From contig NZ_RCCS01000006.1 of assembly GCF_003664185.1 (NCBI RefSeq), positions 310,001 to 374,000 of the forward strand: a stretch of 64,000 nt of DNA. The letters run 5' to 3'. The number at the start of each line of letters is the position of its first letter. The stretch's first letter is position 1. The position numbers and the translations under genes were made by a program. The DNA comes from Tenacibaculum discolor. Its GTDB lineage: Bacteria > Bacteroidota > Bacteroidia > Flavobacteriales > Flavobacteriaceae. The notes beneath the pieces are model-generated. The model saw only the letters and a list, made by a program, of their open reading frames with translations, was not told the origin of the DNA and made no database searches. Positions 44,673 to 54,605 of this stretch are shown in pieces.

Positions 44673-45296
44673 ATGTATAATTCCAAAAAAATATTTCATC
44701 TACTTGTAGCACTTACCGTATTGAGTTGTTCACATTACAAAGAACCAGAAAAAGATAAAGCCACTATTAGAAACATAGATAAATTAGAAGTTTTAAATAA
44801 AATATTATCTGACACCATTAATTTAAAACTATTACCATATCAGAAAATACTAATTTCTGACTTTAATTTTTTGCCCAAGCTACCAGAAGAAGTTATTGAT
44901 AGAGAAGGAGAATTTATATCCGTTAGTTATATTGAATATTTATCACATAACCTTAAAGAAAAAGATACTCTCTTTTTAAAAGAGCAAATTAAACAAAATA
45001 AAACACTTGATTTAAAAGAATTATCACAATACAACTATCAAATATTCAACACCTCTGAATTTATTAAAAATAGTGTTTCAATTGACTCATTAACATTCCT
45101 TGCATATGAGAAAACTTCATATTCAGATAGAAAATATAACGAAAGTTTTATTTTGATTGATAAACCAATTTTTAACAAAGAAATGAATAGAATGTGTTTA
45201 GGTATACATAGGCCTTATTCTGGTGAAAATTTCGTCTTTATGAAAGAGAATGGAAAATGGAAAAAGACATCTATTATATCTCGTTGGGCTAATTAA
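44673..45296 (+). CDS. Hypothetical lipoprotein
   Basis: A 207-residue protein with a lipoprotein signal peptide ending in ALTVLSC (Cys19). The mature part is rich in Lys, Glu and Leu, and ends with FVFMKENGKWKKTSII, a phrase seen in some small envelope proteins that carry a final beta-hairpin. No family is recognised. It follows the other lipoprotein by 43 bases and converges on priA. Confidence 0.68.
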   Translation: MYNSKKIFHLLVALTVLSCSHYKEPEKDKATIRNIDKLEVLNKILSDTINLKLLPYQKILISDFNFLPKLPEEVIDREGEFISVSYIEYLSHNLKEKDTLFLKEQIKQNKTLDLKELSQYNYQIFNTSEFIKNSVSIDSLTFLAYEKTSYSDRKYNESFILIDKPIFNKEMNRMCLGIHRPYSGENFVFMKENGKWKKTSIISRWAN

Positions 45297-45320
45297 GTAC
45301 AACAATTTATTCATTAAAAC

Positions 45321-47765
45321 CTAATAAGCATCCACATCCACAATAAAACGGATGGGTCTAAAATCTTTTACCGCTTCAAACGTATTTTTAATTTTTTGTA
45401 ATTGCTCTTTGGTTTTTCCTAAGGATTGTTTTGGTGGAATTTTGATTACTAAATTCTTAATATACTGGTTTCGAATACGAGAAACCGCAGGTGCAGTGGG
45501 TCCTAATACATTTTCGTGAAACACATTCTGTAACGCTTTTGCTAACCAGTTAATACCATTATCAACACGCGTGTAATCTTTATGCTTTAAGGTAATTTTT
45601 ATCAAGCGATAGTATGGCGGATAATGAAACTGCCAACGATCTTGCAACTGTTCTTTATACATTTCTGTATAATTATTGGTAGATACTTGCTGTAAAATCT
45701 GATGATACGGATTGTAGGTTTGTATCGCTACATTTCCTTGTTTTTTGGTACGTCCTGCCCTACCCGATACTTGTACCATCAACTGAAAAGCTCGTTCATG
45801 TGCTCTAAAATCAGGGAAGTTGAGCATGGAATCCGCATTTAAGATTCCTACCAACGATACGTTTTCAAAATCCAATCCTTTTGAAAGCATTTGCGTTCCT
45901 ACCAAAATATCAATTTCTTGCGCTTCAAAAGCCCCAATAATCTTTTGATACCCATATTTTCCTCGGGTGGTATCCAAGTCCATTCGCCCAATGTTATGAT
46001 TCGGAAATAGCTCTTTTAACTCGAGTTCAATTTGCTCCGTTCCAAAACCTTTCGTGTCTAAGGTAGCACTTCCACAAGCACCACAACTATTCGGCATTGC
46101 ACGTTGGTAATGACAATAATGACATTTTAACTCTTTACGGAATTTATGATAGGTTAAACTCACATCACAATTCGGACATTGAGGAGAAACACCACAAGTA
46201 GTACACTCTACAACAGGCGAAAATCCACGTCGGTTTTGAAATAAAATAACCTGTTCTTTTTCCTCCAAGGCTTCGGTAATCATTTTTAGTAAACGATCAG
46301 AAAAATGACCATTCATTTCCTTTTTTCGATGCTTTTCTTTAATGTCTATCAGTTCGATTTTAGGCAACTGAATGTTTCCGAAACGACGCGTTAATTCTAT
46401 AAATCCGTATTTGTTTTGCTCTGCGTTGAAATAACTTTCTATCGATGGTGTTGCAGAACCTAACAACACTTTTGCTTGGTGCAAATGACCTAATACTACC
46501 GAAGCATCACGCGCATTGTAACGTGGTGACGGTTCAAATTGCTTGTAGGACGTTTCGTGCTCTTCATCCACTACAATCAACCCTAAGTTTGAAAATGGTA
46601 AAAACAACGAAGAACGCGCTCCTAAAATAACCTGTGCTTTCGGTTTATTTTCTAACACGTTATTCCATACCTCTACTCGTTCGTTCATCGAGTATTTTGA
46701 ATGGAATACTGAAATAAAGTTTCCAAAATAGTTTTGTAAACGGGTAATAATTTGAGTTGTTAATGCAATTTCTGGTAATAAAAACAGTACTTGTTTTCCT
46801 TCAGCAATCACTTCTTTAATCAGTTTTACATAAATTTCTGTTTTACCAGAACCTGTAACCCCGTGTAATAAACTTACCTGTTGCGTTTCAAAAGAAGTTT
46901 TTATTTGATTGAAAGCTTCTTGCTGAAATTCATTCAACTCTTTAATCTGATTCGTTTCTCCTTGGTAGTTAATTCGATCGGTTTGAATATGATAAAATTC
47001 AAAAATATCTTTCTCTACCAAGGCTTTTAAAACTGCGGAAGAAGCTCCCGACTGTTCTTCTAAATCTTTTGCTTTTATCGGCTTTTTAGAAGCTGCTAAC
47101 TGAAAATACGTCAGTACAGCTTCTCGTTGCTTTTTAGCTCTTGAAAGTTCCTCTAAAAGCGTTTGTAGGCCTTCATTTGAGGCATACTTATTATGTAATC
47201 GAACATACTTAACCAGTTTAGGTTTGTAGGTTTCGTAAATTTCTTCTTTAATGTAAATCGCACTCTTCTCTATCAATCCGTTAATGATGGGAAGTACGGT
47301 TTTCTTTCCTAAAATATCAGCAACTTGATGAATGGTTAACTGTGAATGATGTTGTAAGGCTTCAAAAATTAAAAACTCTTCATCGGTTAGTATTGCTTCT
47401 TCTTCAAAGTTTTCATTTTTATAGATGATGGTTTCACTTTCTAGCAAAAATGCTGAAGGTAAGGCTGCTCTGTATACATCGCCTAACGAACACATATAAT
47501 AGCTCGAAATCCATTGCCAGTGTTTTAGTTGCTGTTCTGTTATAATAGGCGTATCATCTAAAATTTGATGAATGTCTTTGGCCTCATATAATTCGGGTGC
47601 ATTTTGGTGAATGTTAAACACCAATGCGGTATAAATTTTACTTTTTCCGAAGGAAACCGCTACACGCATTCCTTTTTTTAAAAAAGATGCTTCTGCCTCG
47701 GTTACCGTATAGGTAAACGTTTTTTGCAACGGAATGGGTAATATGACGTCGATGAAATATGGCAT
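45321..47765 (-). CDS. priA: Primosomal protein N', replication restart helicase
   Basis: PriA reloads the replisome at stalled forks. The 814 residues include the 3'BD and winged-helix N-terminal region, the helicase core with GVTGSGKT at 302-309 and VVDEEHETSYK, the paired zinc-binding Cys cluster (CTTCGVSPQCPNC and CHYC...CGAC) and the C-terminal domain. The ATG overlaps the stop of the lipoprotein gene at 47765 by one base, so the two are coupled. Confidence 0.96.
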   Translation of the reverse strand: MPYFIDVILPIPLQKTFTYTVTEAEASFLKKGMRVAVSFGKSKIYTALVFNIHQNAPELYEAKDIHQILDDTPIITEQQLKHWQWISSYYMCSLGDVYRAALPSAFLLESETIIYKNENFEEEAILTDEEFLIFEALQHHSQLTIHQVADILGKKTVLPIINGLIEKSAIYIKEEIYETYKPKLVKYVRLHNKYASNEGLQTLLEELSRAKKQREAVLTYFQLAASKKPIKAKDLEEQSGASSAVLKALVEKDIFEFYHIQTDRINYQGETNQIKELNEFQQEAFNQIKTSFETQQVSLLHGVTGSGKTEIYVKLIKEVIAEGKQVLFLLPEIALTTQIITRLQNYFGNFISVFHSKYSMNERVEVWNNVLENKPKAQVILGARSSLFLPFSNLGLIVVDEEHETSYKQFEPSPRYNARDASVVLGHLHQAKVLLGSATPSIESYFNAEQNKYGFIELTRRFGNIQLPKIELIDIKEKHRKKEMNGHFSDRLLKMITEALEEKEQVILFQNRRGFSPVVECTTCGVSPQCPNCDVSLTYHKFRKELKCHYCHYQRAMPNSCGACGSATLDTKGFGTEQIELELKELFPNHNIGRMDLDTTRGKYGYQKIIGAFEAQEIDILVGTQMLSKGLDFENVSLVGILNADSMLNFPDFRAHERAFQLMVQVSGRAGRTKKQGNVAIQTYNPYHQILQQVSTNNYTEMYKEQLQDRWQFHYPPYYRLIKITLKHKDYTRVDNGINWLAKALQNVFHENVLGPTAPAVSRIRNQYIKNLVIKIPPKQSLGKTKEQLQKIKNTFEAVKDFRPIRFIVDVDAY

Positions 47766-48463
47766 TATTCTACTATTTCTAATGGAGCTGGTTGTGGTGG
47801 CGGTGGAAGTTGTATCTGGTTCCCTTTCCCTTCAAACAGTGCAAAGTCTATTTCCAATAATATTTGAAGAGGATATACTCTCTTTAAAGAATCAATATTT
47901 TGCTTTTGAAAACTATTAATAAAATTAAAATAAGATACTGATATAGTATCCAATGCTTTAGAAACTCTTTCTTTAGATTTTTTAGTTAAATCATTATATT
48001 TTAAAATAATGAGACTTTTATTAGGGCTATCTGCATACTCAGGATCTTTACCCCTATTTAAAAATTGTTTTTTTAGAAGTTTACTAAAACTATTAACCTC
48101 AAGTAATAGTCTATTAGAAAAAAAGGTTGAATCTTGCTTAAAATTCCCTTCTACCTCAATAATATTTCTTCCTTTAGGACAAAATGAAGTAGCTCTACAA
48201 TAAAGAGCAAAAAACAAATTAATAGGCAGATAGTTTAAGTTTGTTCTTACAAATTGATCTTTACCTTCTATCTTTTTACAATATAAAACCTTATTATTTA
48301 TAATTTTCTCAATAGTATCTAAATCAAAAACAAAAGTTGAGTCTGTATTTTTCTGTGTAGGAAAAACATCTTTCATAGTTAAAGCTTGTTCCTTTACTGT
48401 TTTGGAACAAGAAATAATTAGCAGAAATAAAACAGGAAGTATGTAAAAAGTGGTTTTCTTCAT
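47765..48463 (-). CDS. Hypothetical lipoprotein with proline-rich end
   Basis: A 232-residue protein with a lipoprotein signal peptide ending in LLIISC (Cys19). The body has many Lys, Asn and Phe residues and no recognised domain. The tail is NQIQLPPPPQPAPLEIVE, a short proline run of the kind that can need EF-P. It is upstream of and coupled to priA through a TAATG overlap, an odd pairing that need not mean shared function. Confidence 0.7.
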   Translation of the reverse strand: MKKTTFYILPVLFLLIISCSKTVKEQALTMKDVFPTQKNTDSTFVFDLDTIEKIINNKVLYCKKIEGKDQFVRTNLNYLPINLFFALYCRATSFCPKGRNIIEVEGNFKQDSTFFSNRLLLEVNSFSKLLKKQFLNRGKDPEYADSPNKSLIILKYNDLTKKSKERVSKALDTISVSYFNFINSFQKQNIDSLKRVYPLQILLEIDFALFEGKGNQIQLPPPPQPAPLEIVE

Positions 48464-48520
48464 CTAATATCAAAACTACACAAAAATGAGTACATTGTAA
48501 ACACCAAAGCTTCTATATTT

Positions 48521-49372
48521 ATGACTTCACTAGAATGGAAAAATAAAGGTAAATTTTACACCATTAATAATCAGCAAGTTTTCGTTATTGATGAAGGAAA
48601 TGCTGATGAAACTCTTGTGATACTCCACGGATATCCTACTTCTTCTTTTGATTATTATAAAGCGCTTCCTTTTTTATCAAAAAAATACAGAGTAATTATT
48701 CACGATCATTTAGGGTTTGGTTTTTCTGATAAACCTTTAAACTATTCGTATTCTTTAATTGAGCAAACTGATATAGCCTTACTTTTATGGAAAAAACTGG
48801 GTTTACATGAAGTTACGCTGCTAGCGCATGATTACGGCACTAGTATTGCCACCGAAATTATTGCTAGAAACAATATGAATCTGCTTCCTTTTTCTATTAA
48901 AGAATTGATTTTGTGCAATGGTAGTATGCATATTGAATTAGCCAAACTACGAACTATTCAAAAGTCACTAAAGAATAAAATTACAGGAAAATGGGTTGCT
49001 AAATTGGCGAATCAAACTGTTTTTAATAGGAATATTCGCAAAATTTATGTTGATTCTTCTAAGGTTTCTCAGGAAGAGTTAAACGAAATGTGGTTTCAGT
49101 TAAATTATAATAATGGTCGGAATGTTATTCATTTATTGAGCAATTATATTAATGAGCGATACTTTTTTTGGCATCGTTGGATTGGCGGATTGACACAAAC
49201 ACAAATTCCTACAAAAATAGTTTGGGCTACCCACGACCCTATTGCTGTAAAAGCTATTGGAGAGCAATTACACAAAGAAATTCCTAATAATGAATTACGA
49301 TGGCTTGAAAACACAGGGCACTTCCCTATGTTAGAGAATGCTAAAGAATGGAGTGGTTTGGTATTACGTTAA
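48521..49372 (+). CDS. Alpha/beta hydrolase with aspartate nucleophile (haloalkane dehalogenase/epoxide hydrolase type)
   Basis: A 283-residue hydrolase. The oxyanion region is LHGYPTSSFDYYKALPFL, and the nucleophile elbow reads AHDYGT with Asp104 in place of the usual Ser. The late catalytic His is in NTGHFPMLEN. The Asp nucleophile places it with haloalkane dehalogenases or epoxide hydrolases; halide-binding Trp residues cannot be assigned with certainty, so the substrate is open. Confidence 0.83.
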   Translation: MTSLEWKNKGKFYTINNQQVFVIDEGNADETLVILHGYPTSSFDYYKALPFLSKKYRVIIHDHLGFGFSDKPLNYSYSLIEQTDIALLLWKKLGLHEVTLLAHDYGTSIATEIIARNNMNLLPFSIKELILCNGSMHIELAKLRTIQKSLKNKITGKWVAKLANQTVFNRNIRKIYVDSSKVSQEELNEMWFQLNYNNGRNVIHLLSNYINERYFFWHRWIGGLTQTQIPTKIVWATHDPIAVKAIGEQLHKEIPNNELRWLENTGHFPMLENAKEWSGLVLR

Positions 49373-49375
49373 CGT

Positions 49376-49597
49376 TTAATAGCCTAACATTTGTAGGTAC
49401 AGCTTTTCTACTTTAGCTCTTGCCCAAGGTGTTGTTCTTAAAAACTTTAAACTAGATTTATAGGTTGGGTTCTTTTTAAAAGCGTTTATATTCAATATTT
49501 CTCCCATTTCCTCCCAACCATACTCTAAGTATAATTCTTCTAACATGGTGGCTAATTTTATTCCGTGAAGCGGATTATTTGGCTGTTCTTGACTCAT
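49376..49597 (-). CDS. VF530 family DNA-binding protein (DUF2132)
   Basis: A 73-residue protein with the signature [23 protein letters not shown] and the C-terminal [13 protein letters not shown], which identify the VF530 family. A structure of a homologue showed similarity to DNA-binding folds; cellular role unknown. It is separated by only 3 bases from the convergent hydrolase gene and 18 bases from the thioredoxin-like gene upstream. Confidence 0.88.
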   Translation of the reverse strand: MSQEQPNNPLHGIKLATMLEELYLEYGWEEMGEILNINAFKKNPTYKSSLKFLRTTPWARAKVEKLYLQMLGY

Positions 49598-49615
49598 GCT
49601 ACAAAGGTAAATATT

Positions 49616-50161
49616 CTATTGTAGTAATTCGTCTAACAAAATTCTAATTTTATCACTATTCCAATCAGCTGCTCCTTTTTTGTCTACAACAATAGTTCCT
49701 TTTTTATCCATAATAAACGTCGCAGGAATTGAGTTGCTTACTAACTGTTCTGGTACTTTAGATAAAATATTATACGTTGGTAAATCGTAGCCTTTATCTT
49801 TATAAAAGGCTTCAATAGTCGTCCAATCTTCGTTACTTACAAATACAAACTCAACCTTATCTTTATAATCATTATATAGCTTTTGAATACTTGGCATTTC
49901 TGCTATACATGGCGGACACCAAGTTGCCCAAAAGTTTACAAAAACAACTTTATTCTTGGTGTCGTTAAAATCTATATTAGTAGTGTTTAACCCTTTTAAA
50001 TTCCAGTCGTAATCGTTTAATACTTCTCTTTTTTCTTCTGTAATAGTAGAAGGTGAAAATGAAACCAACCTAATAAAATATACTTTGGTTGGCGGATATA
50101 GTAATAAGCCTATAATAACGACAAATACAATGTTTGAGATTGTTTTTCTATTGAATTTCAT
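49616..50161 (-). CDS. Membrane-anchored thioredoxin-like protein (TlpA/ResA type)
   Basis: A 181-residue envelope protein with one N-terminal membrane helix (about 9-30) and a periplasmic thioredoxin fold. The active site is WCPPC with Cys82 and Cys85, after VFVNFWAT, and the cis-proline segment is SIPATFIMD. Such proteins reduce apocytochromes or envelope disulfides. Upstream of the VF530 gene on the same strand and 79 bases downstream of the aminopeptidase. Confidence 0.9.
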   Translation of the reverse strand: MKFNRKTISNIVFVVIIGLLLYPPTKVYFIRLVSFSPSTITEEKREVLNDYDWNLKGLNTTNIDFNDTKNKVVFVNFWATWCPPCIAEMPSIQKLYNDYKDKVEFVFVSNEDWTTIEAFYKDKGYDLPTYNILSKVPEQLVSNSIPATFIMDKKGTIVVDKKGAADWNSDKIRILLDELLQ

Positions 50162-50240
50162 TTAGTTTTTTTTAGGTTAAAGGTTGTTATCTGTCGTTAT
50201 AAATATTATTGTATTACAAGTTGTGTATGTGTTTTCTTTA

Positions 50241-51872
50241 TCAATCTAAATTAGGCAGTAAAAAATCATTTAAAACGCTTTTTTTAGCCATCATTTTCTC
50301 AATATTTTCAACGGTTCTTGGAGCTTCTGCTGATAGGTTTACAGGTCCGTTTTTAGTGATTAAAATATCATCTTCAATTCTAACTGCAATTCCCCACCAT
50401 TTCTTATCACAAGGGCTTCCTTCTGGAATATAAATACCAGGTTCTACGGTAATAACCATATTTTCTTTAAAAGCACCATATGTTCCTGGATCATGAACAT
50501 CTAAGCCTATGTGATGAGAAGTACCATGTGGAAAATAGTTATGTTTTGCTGAAGGAGAACTAATAATACCCAAAGCTGCTAATCCTTCATTAATAATCTG
50601 TTTTGTTGCTTCTCCTGGCTTCCAAAATTGATTTCCAGGTTTACATACCTTGATTCCTGCGTCTTGTGCTTTTAAAACTAATTCGTAAATAGCTTTTTGT
50701 TCTGGAGAAAACTTACCGTTTGCTGGTATTGTTCTGGTTACGTCTGCTGTATACCCTCTGTATTCAGCTCCTAAATCCATTAAAACTAGCTCATTTCCAA
50801 GTTTTGTTTTATTATTTTCAATGTAATGTAAAACACACCCATTGTTTCCTGCACCAACTATAGATGGGTAACCTTCATACTCTGCTCCATATTTTTTATA
50901 CACAAACTCATGAACTCCTTGAATTTCTGTTTCAGACATGTGTGGTTTCATAGCTTTCATTACTTCTACTTGTCCCATTGCCGAAATTCGTATAGCCTTA
51001 GTCAACAGTTTTAATTCTTCTGGTGTTTTTACTTCACGCATTTCAGCAAGCGCAGTAGATAAAAATTTAACATCTATATTAGACTCACTATTTTTTTGAA
51101 GTTTTATTTTTATTTTTTGTTTGAGTTCTCTTCTTAATCCATCATCTGTAGCACTTATATACTCTTTTATTATCGGGTCTTTTTTATACTCTGGATAATT
51201 CTCTAAGTTTTTAGATAGCTCTTTAGCCACTTCTTCTAACTTCGCATCAGGCACATTTGCTATAGCCTTATGAATATACTCTATATTTGGATCTTTAGTT
51301 ATATTATTCTTATACCCAGACTGCTTTTTAAATGCTTTTACTAAATCGTAAATTTCTCCTTTATCTCTTTCTGTGTTTCTATAATCATCATTAAGTTTTA
51401 ATATGCTTACTTTATCAAAACTTTTAAAATTAATTGCATCTGTAACAAATTCTTCTGCTGTTTTTGCCATCGCAAACCCTAATTCTTTTTTTGCTCCTTC
51501 TACTCCTAAACGTTTTCCATTCCACATTTCAAATCGAGGGTCTTTTTTAGGTACATATAATATTTCATTATAACTATTCCCTTTAGCATCTTTTTGATTT
51601 TCAGAAAATAGTACCAAAACCGCATTGGGTTCTCTAAACCCTGTTAAATAGTAAAAGTTAGGATCTTGATGAAATACATAATCTACATCATTCGCTCTGT
51701 TTCGAGTTGGGTTCGAAAAAACAACTGCTACAGCGTTTTTAGGCATTTTTGATCGTAAAATTGCTCTTCGCTCTTTATGAAAATCAGCTGGTAAATAATC
51801 TGTTGGAACTTGTGCAGATACAACAACACATATATTTAGTAAGAAAAGAGTAAATAATAGTTTTTTTAGCAT
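50241..51872 (-). CDS. Xaa-Pro aminopeptidase (M24B), secreted
   Basis: A 543-residue protein with a signal peptide (MLKKLLFTLFLLNICVVVSA, then QVPTD). The creatinase-like N-terminal domain precedes the pita-bread peptidase with five metal ligands visible: Asp in LMDLGAEYRGYTADVTR (two Asp), His in HGTSHHIGLD, Glu in TVEPGIYIPEG and Glu in AVRIEDDIL. It removes N-terminal residues before proline, outside the cytoplasm. The ATG at 51872 is chosen for the signal peptide; upstream codons belong to the promoter region. Confidence 0.92.
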   Translation of the reverse strand: MLKKLLFTLFLLNICVVVSAQVPTDYLPADFHKERRAILRSKMPKNAVAVVFSNPTRNRANDVDYVFHQDPNFYYLTGFREPNAVLVLFSENQKDAKGNSYNEILYVPKKDPRFEMWNGKRLGVEGAKKELGFAMAKTAEEFVTDAINFKSFDKVSILKLNDDYRNTERDKGEIYDLVKAFKKQSGYKNNITKDPNIEYIHKAIANVPDAKLEEVAKELSKNLENYPEYKKDPIIKEYISATDDGLRRELKQKIKIKLQKNSESNIDVKFLSTALAEMREVKTPEELKLLTKAIRISAMGQVEVMKAMKPHMSETEIQGVHEFVYKKYGAEYEGYPSIVGAGNNGCVLHYIENNKTKLGNELVLMDLGAEYRGYTADVTRTIPANGKFSPEQKAIYELVLKAQDAGIKVCKPGNQFWKPGEATKQIINEGLAALGIISSPSAKHNYFPHGTSHHIGLDVHDPGTYGAFKENMVITVEPGIYIPEGSPCDKKWWGIAVRIEDDILITKNGPVNLSAEAPRTVENIEKMMAKKSVLNDFLLPNLD

Positions 51873-51893
51873 CGTGATAAAATTTGTTACTCT

Positions 51894-51901
51894 CAAATTT
51901 A
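51894..51901 (-). promoter_or_regulatory. Candidate -7 box before the aminopeptidase
   Basis: On the minus strand TAAATTTG matches TANNTTTG, 21 bases before the ATG at 51872. Confidence 0.5.
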
Positions 51902-52132
51902 GTATTCTATGATAGAATAAGGAAAATATTAACAAACATTTAGGTAATATACTCTTATAATATTACACAGATTCGCCTGTATTGTTTGCTAATTTTTCAA
52001 TACTTTAGCATCACTTTTTTAAAACAAACAATACACAATAATGAAACCTACATAAATAAAATATACCCTATAATTGGTTGTTTTATTCATAAAAGGTTAC
52101 ATGCGTTAATAAAAACAATAAAAAACAAACAC

Positions 52133-53215
52133 ATGAAAAATACAGCTTTATCACATGTACATGAAGCTTTAGGAGCTAAAATGGTTCCTTTTGCAGGTTA
52201 TAACATGCCTGTACAATACGAAGGAGTAACTGCTGAACACGAAACTGTTAGAAAAGGAGTTGGTGTTTTTGATGTAAGTCATATGGGAGAGTTCTTTTTA
52301 AAAGGAGAAAATGCATTGGCTTTAATTCAAAAAATATCTTCTAACGACGCTTCTAAATTAGTTCCTGGAAAAGCACAATATAGCTGTATGCCTAATGCTG
52401 ATGGAGGAATTGTAGATGATTTAATTATTTACATGATTGCTGAAAATGAGTATATGTTAGTAGTAAATGCTTCTAATATTGAAAAAGATTGGAACTGGAT
52501 TTCTCAACACAACGATTTAAAAGTTGAGATGGAAAACCGTTCTGAAGAATGGTCGTTATTAGCTATTCAAGGTCCAAAAGCTGCGGAAGCTATGCAATCG
52601 TTAACTTCAGTAGATTTATCTACTATTAAATTCTATACTTTTGAAATTACTGATTTTGCTGGAATTCCGAATGTAGTAGTTTCTGCTACTGGATATACTG
52701 GTTCTGGTGGATTTGAAGTATATGTAAAGAATGAAGATGTTGAGCAACTTTGGAATAAAGTTTTTGAAGCTGGTAAAGACTGGGGAATTAAGCCTATTGG
52801 TTTAGCTGCTCGTGATACCTTACGTTTAGAGATGGGATATTGTTTATATGGTAACGATATTGATGATACTACTTCTCCTTTAGAAGCTGGCTTAGGATGG
52901 ATTACTAAGTTTACGAAAGACTTTGTTAATGCTGAGGCTTTAAAAGCTCAAAAAGAAGCGGGTGTTACTCGTAAATTAGTTGCTTTTGAATTAACTGAGC
53001 GTGGTGTTCCTCGTCATGATTATGAGATTGTTGATGCTGATGGAAACAACATTGGTCGTGTTACTTCAGGAACGATGAGTCCATCATTAGGAAAAGGAAT
53101 TGGATTAGGATATGTTACTAAAGAAAACTCTAAAGTTGATAGTGATATTTTTATTCAAGTTCGTAAGAAACAAATTCCTGCTAAAGTAGTGAAGTTACCT
53201 TTTTATAAAGGTTAA
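52133..53215 (+). CDS. gcvT: Aminomethyltransferase, glycine cleavage T protein
   Basis: GcvT releases ammonia from the aminomethyl group and makes 5,10-methylene-tetrahydrofolate. The 360-residue protein starts with the ATG at 52133, giving [31 protein letters not shown] shortened here to its first motif [21 protein letters not shown] and [18 protein letters not shown] are family motifs. A longer frame starts upstream at 51986 but is non-conserved AT-rich sequence. The other glycine cleavage genes are not linked. Confidence 0.95.
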   Translation: MKNTALSHVHEALGAKMVPFAGYNMPVQYEGVTAEHETVRKGVGVFDVSHMGEFFLKGENALALIQKISSNDASKLVPGKAQYSCMPNADGGIVDDLIIYMIAENEYMLVVNASNIEKDWNWISQHNDLKVEMENRSEEWSLLAIQGPKAAEAMQSLTSVDLSTIKFYTFEITDFAGIPNVVVSATGYTGSGGFEVYVKNEDVEQLWNKVFEAGKDWGIKPIGLAARDTLRLEMGYCLYGNDIDDTTSPLEAGLGWITKFTKDFVNAEALKAQKEAGVTRKLVAFELTERGVPRHDYEIVDADGNNIGRVTSGTMSPSLGKGIGLGYVTKENSKVDSDIFIQVRKKQIPAKVVKLPFYKG

Positions 53216-53225
53216 TAATATATCT

Positions 53226-53257
53226 AAAAAAAAGCAGCTTTTAAAAAGCTGCTTTTT
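53226..53257 (+). terminator. Terminator after gcvT
   Basis: AAAAAGCAGCTTTTT and its exact complement form a palindrome with a T-run, 11 bases after the stop. A separate hairpin AGTGCTC/GAGCACT at 53304-53327 has no T-run. Confidence 0.88.
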
Positions 53258-53420
53258 ACCCCTTATTTAAATAATTTAATTTCTTCCCCAATAAATTAAA
53301 TTAAGTGCTCTTCTTAGCTTGAGCACTCCAAATATCTACAACAAAAGAGCTTTTTCATCTTTAACTTCCTCGAATGACACCTTTTTGGATATGAGTGTAT
53401 TATATTATACCTTAAAAGTA

Positions 53421-53448
53421 AAAAGCAGCTCTTAAAAGAACTGCTTTA
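53421..53448 (-). terminator. Terminator of the efflux operon
   Basis: AAAGCAG (53422-53428) pairs with CTGCTTT (53441-53447), extended by an imperfect inner stem; on the minus strand it is followed by TTTTTACTTTTAAGG. It lies 29 bases after the stop of the adaptor gene. Confidence 0.7.
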
Positions 53449-53476
53449 TAACTATTAATCAACTATTTATATGTTT

Positions 53477-54583
53477 TTAATCTTTCTTTTCATCATCTTT
53501 TGATGCTTTATTCCATATTTTGATTTCATCATCTATTGTAACACCTTCTAATACTTCAATATTTACTCCGTCTGAAACTCCTAATTTTAACTCACGTTTC
53601 TCAAACTCGCCCTCTCCTTTTTTCACCTCTACATATGGTTCTTCTGTTTTCTTGTCAAAACGCAATAATGATTCTTTAATAGATAAAACACTGTCTTTTT
53701 TCTCTAAAACAATATCTGCATTGGCACTATAACCTGCCCTTACAAAATAGTTGTCATCAAGACTTACATCTGCTTTAATTTTAAATTGTACAGCTCCGTT
53801 TTCTTCTGTTCCTTTTGGCGCTATAAAGTTTAATATTGCAGGAAACTTTTTGTTTTCAATAGCCCCTAATGAAACTTCAATGTTTGATCCTTTTACTAAT
53901 TTTCCTACTTCTGATTCATCAACTTGTCCTTCAAAAATCATTTTTTCCATATCAGCAATAGTAGCGATAGTTGTACCTTCGTTAAAGTTATTTGATTGAA
54001 TAACTTGGTATCCTTTTTTTACAGGAATTTCTACAACCATACCTGATGTTGTTGCTCTAATATTGGTATTTGCTCCGGCAGAACCTACGGATCCTTTTTT
54101 AATGATTTGATAATCATTTTGAGCATTTGTCAAATCATTTTTTGCTTGATTGTATGATAATTGAGAGGCTTCAAACTCTTGACTAGAAATTACTCCTTTA
54201 TCAAATAAACTTTTATTTCTATCGTATTGAGTTTTTGCATTGTTTAATTGAATTTGTACCGAGTTTATTCTTCCTCTAGCACTTTGCAACGATTGTTCAT
54301 TTGGTACAACTCTTACTGTAGCTAATAAGTCTCCTGCTTTTACAATTGCTCCTTCTTCAACTACAATTTTGTCTATAATTCCTGCAATTTGAGGTTTTAT
54401 TTCTACTTCTTCTAGAGGAACTACTTTCCCTGTAGCTACTGCCTTTTTTACAATTGTTGTTCTAAATGGTTTTTCTGTTTCATAGGTTACCACACTTTTT
54501 TGATTTTTCTTCCCTAACCAAATTAGGATGACTACAAATAATAGTGCTACTATTCCTAAGATAATTTTTGCTCTTTTGCTCAT
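53477..54583 (-). CDS. Efflux periplasmic adaptor (HlyD/MacA family)
   Basis: A 368-residue membrane-fusion protein. One N-terminal membrane helix (about 5-23, IILGIVALLFVVILIWLG), a biotinyl-lipoyl-like half (IVVEEGAIVKAGDLLATV), a coiled-coil hairpin (about 95-160) and a beta-barrel and proximal domain. It joins the inner-membrane ABC pair to an outer-membrane channel, which is not encoded here. Last gene of a four-gene operon 57786-53477 with gaps of 22, 2 and 2 bases. Confidence 0.9.
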   Translation of the reverse strand: MSKRAKIILGIVALLFVVILIWLGKKNQKSVVTYETEKPFRTTIVKKAVATGKVVPLEEVEIKPQIAGIIDKIVVEEGAIVKAGDLLATVRVVPNEQSLQSARGRINSVQIQLNNAKTQYDRNKSLFDKGVISSQEFEASQLSYNQAKNDLTNAQNDYQIIKKGSVGSAGANTNIRATTSGMVVEIPVKKGYQVIQSNNFNEGTTIATIADMEKMIFEGQVDESEVGKLVKGSNIEVSLGAIENKKFPAILNFIAPKGTEENGAVQFKIKADVSLDDNYFVRAGYSANADIVLEKKDSVLSIKESLLRFDKKTEEPYVEVKKGEGEFEKRELKLGVSDGVNIEVLEGVTIDDEIKIWNKASKDDEKKD

Positions 54584-54605
54584 GATTAATTGATTATTTC
54601 TTTTT

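Noticed and set aside
51986..52132. N-terminal extension of gcvT
   Set aside because: The extra 49 residues are unlike any GcvT start and are encoded by AT-rich intergenic-type DNA.
53304..53327. Second terminator or small RNA after gcvT
   Set aside because: The hairpin AGTGCTC/GAGCACT has no T-run and no promoter box; nothing further supports it.
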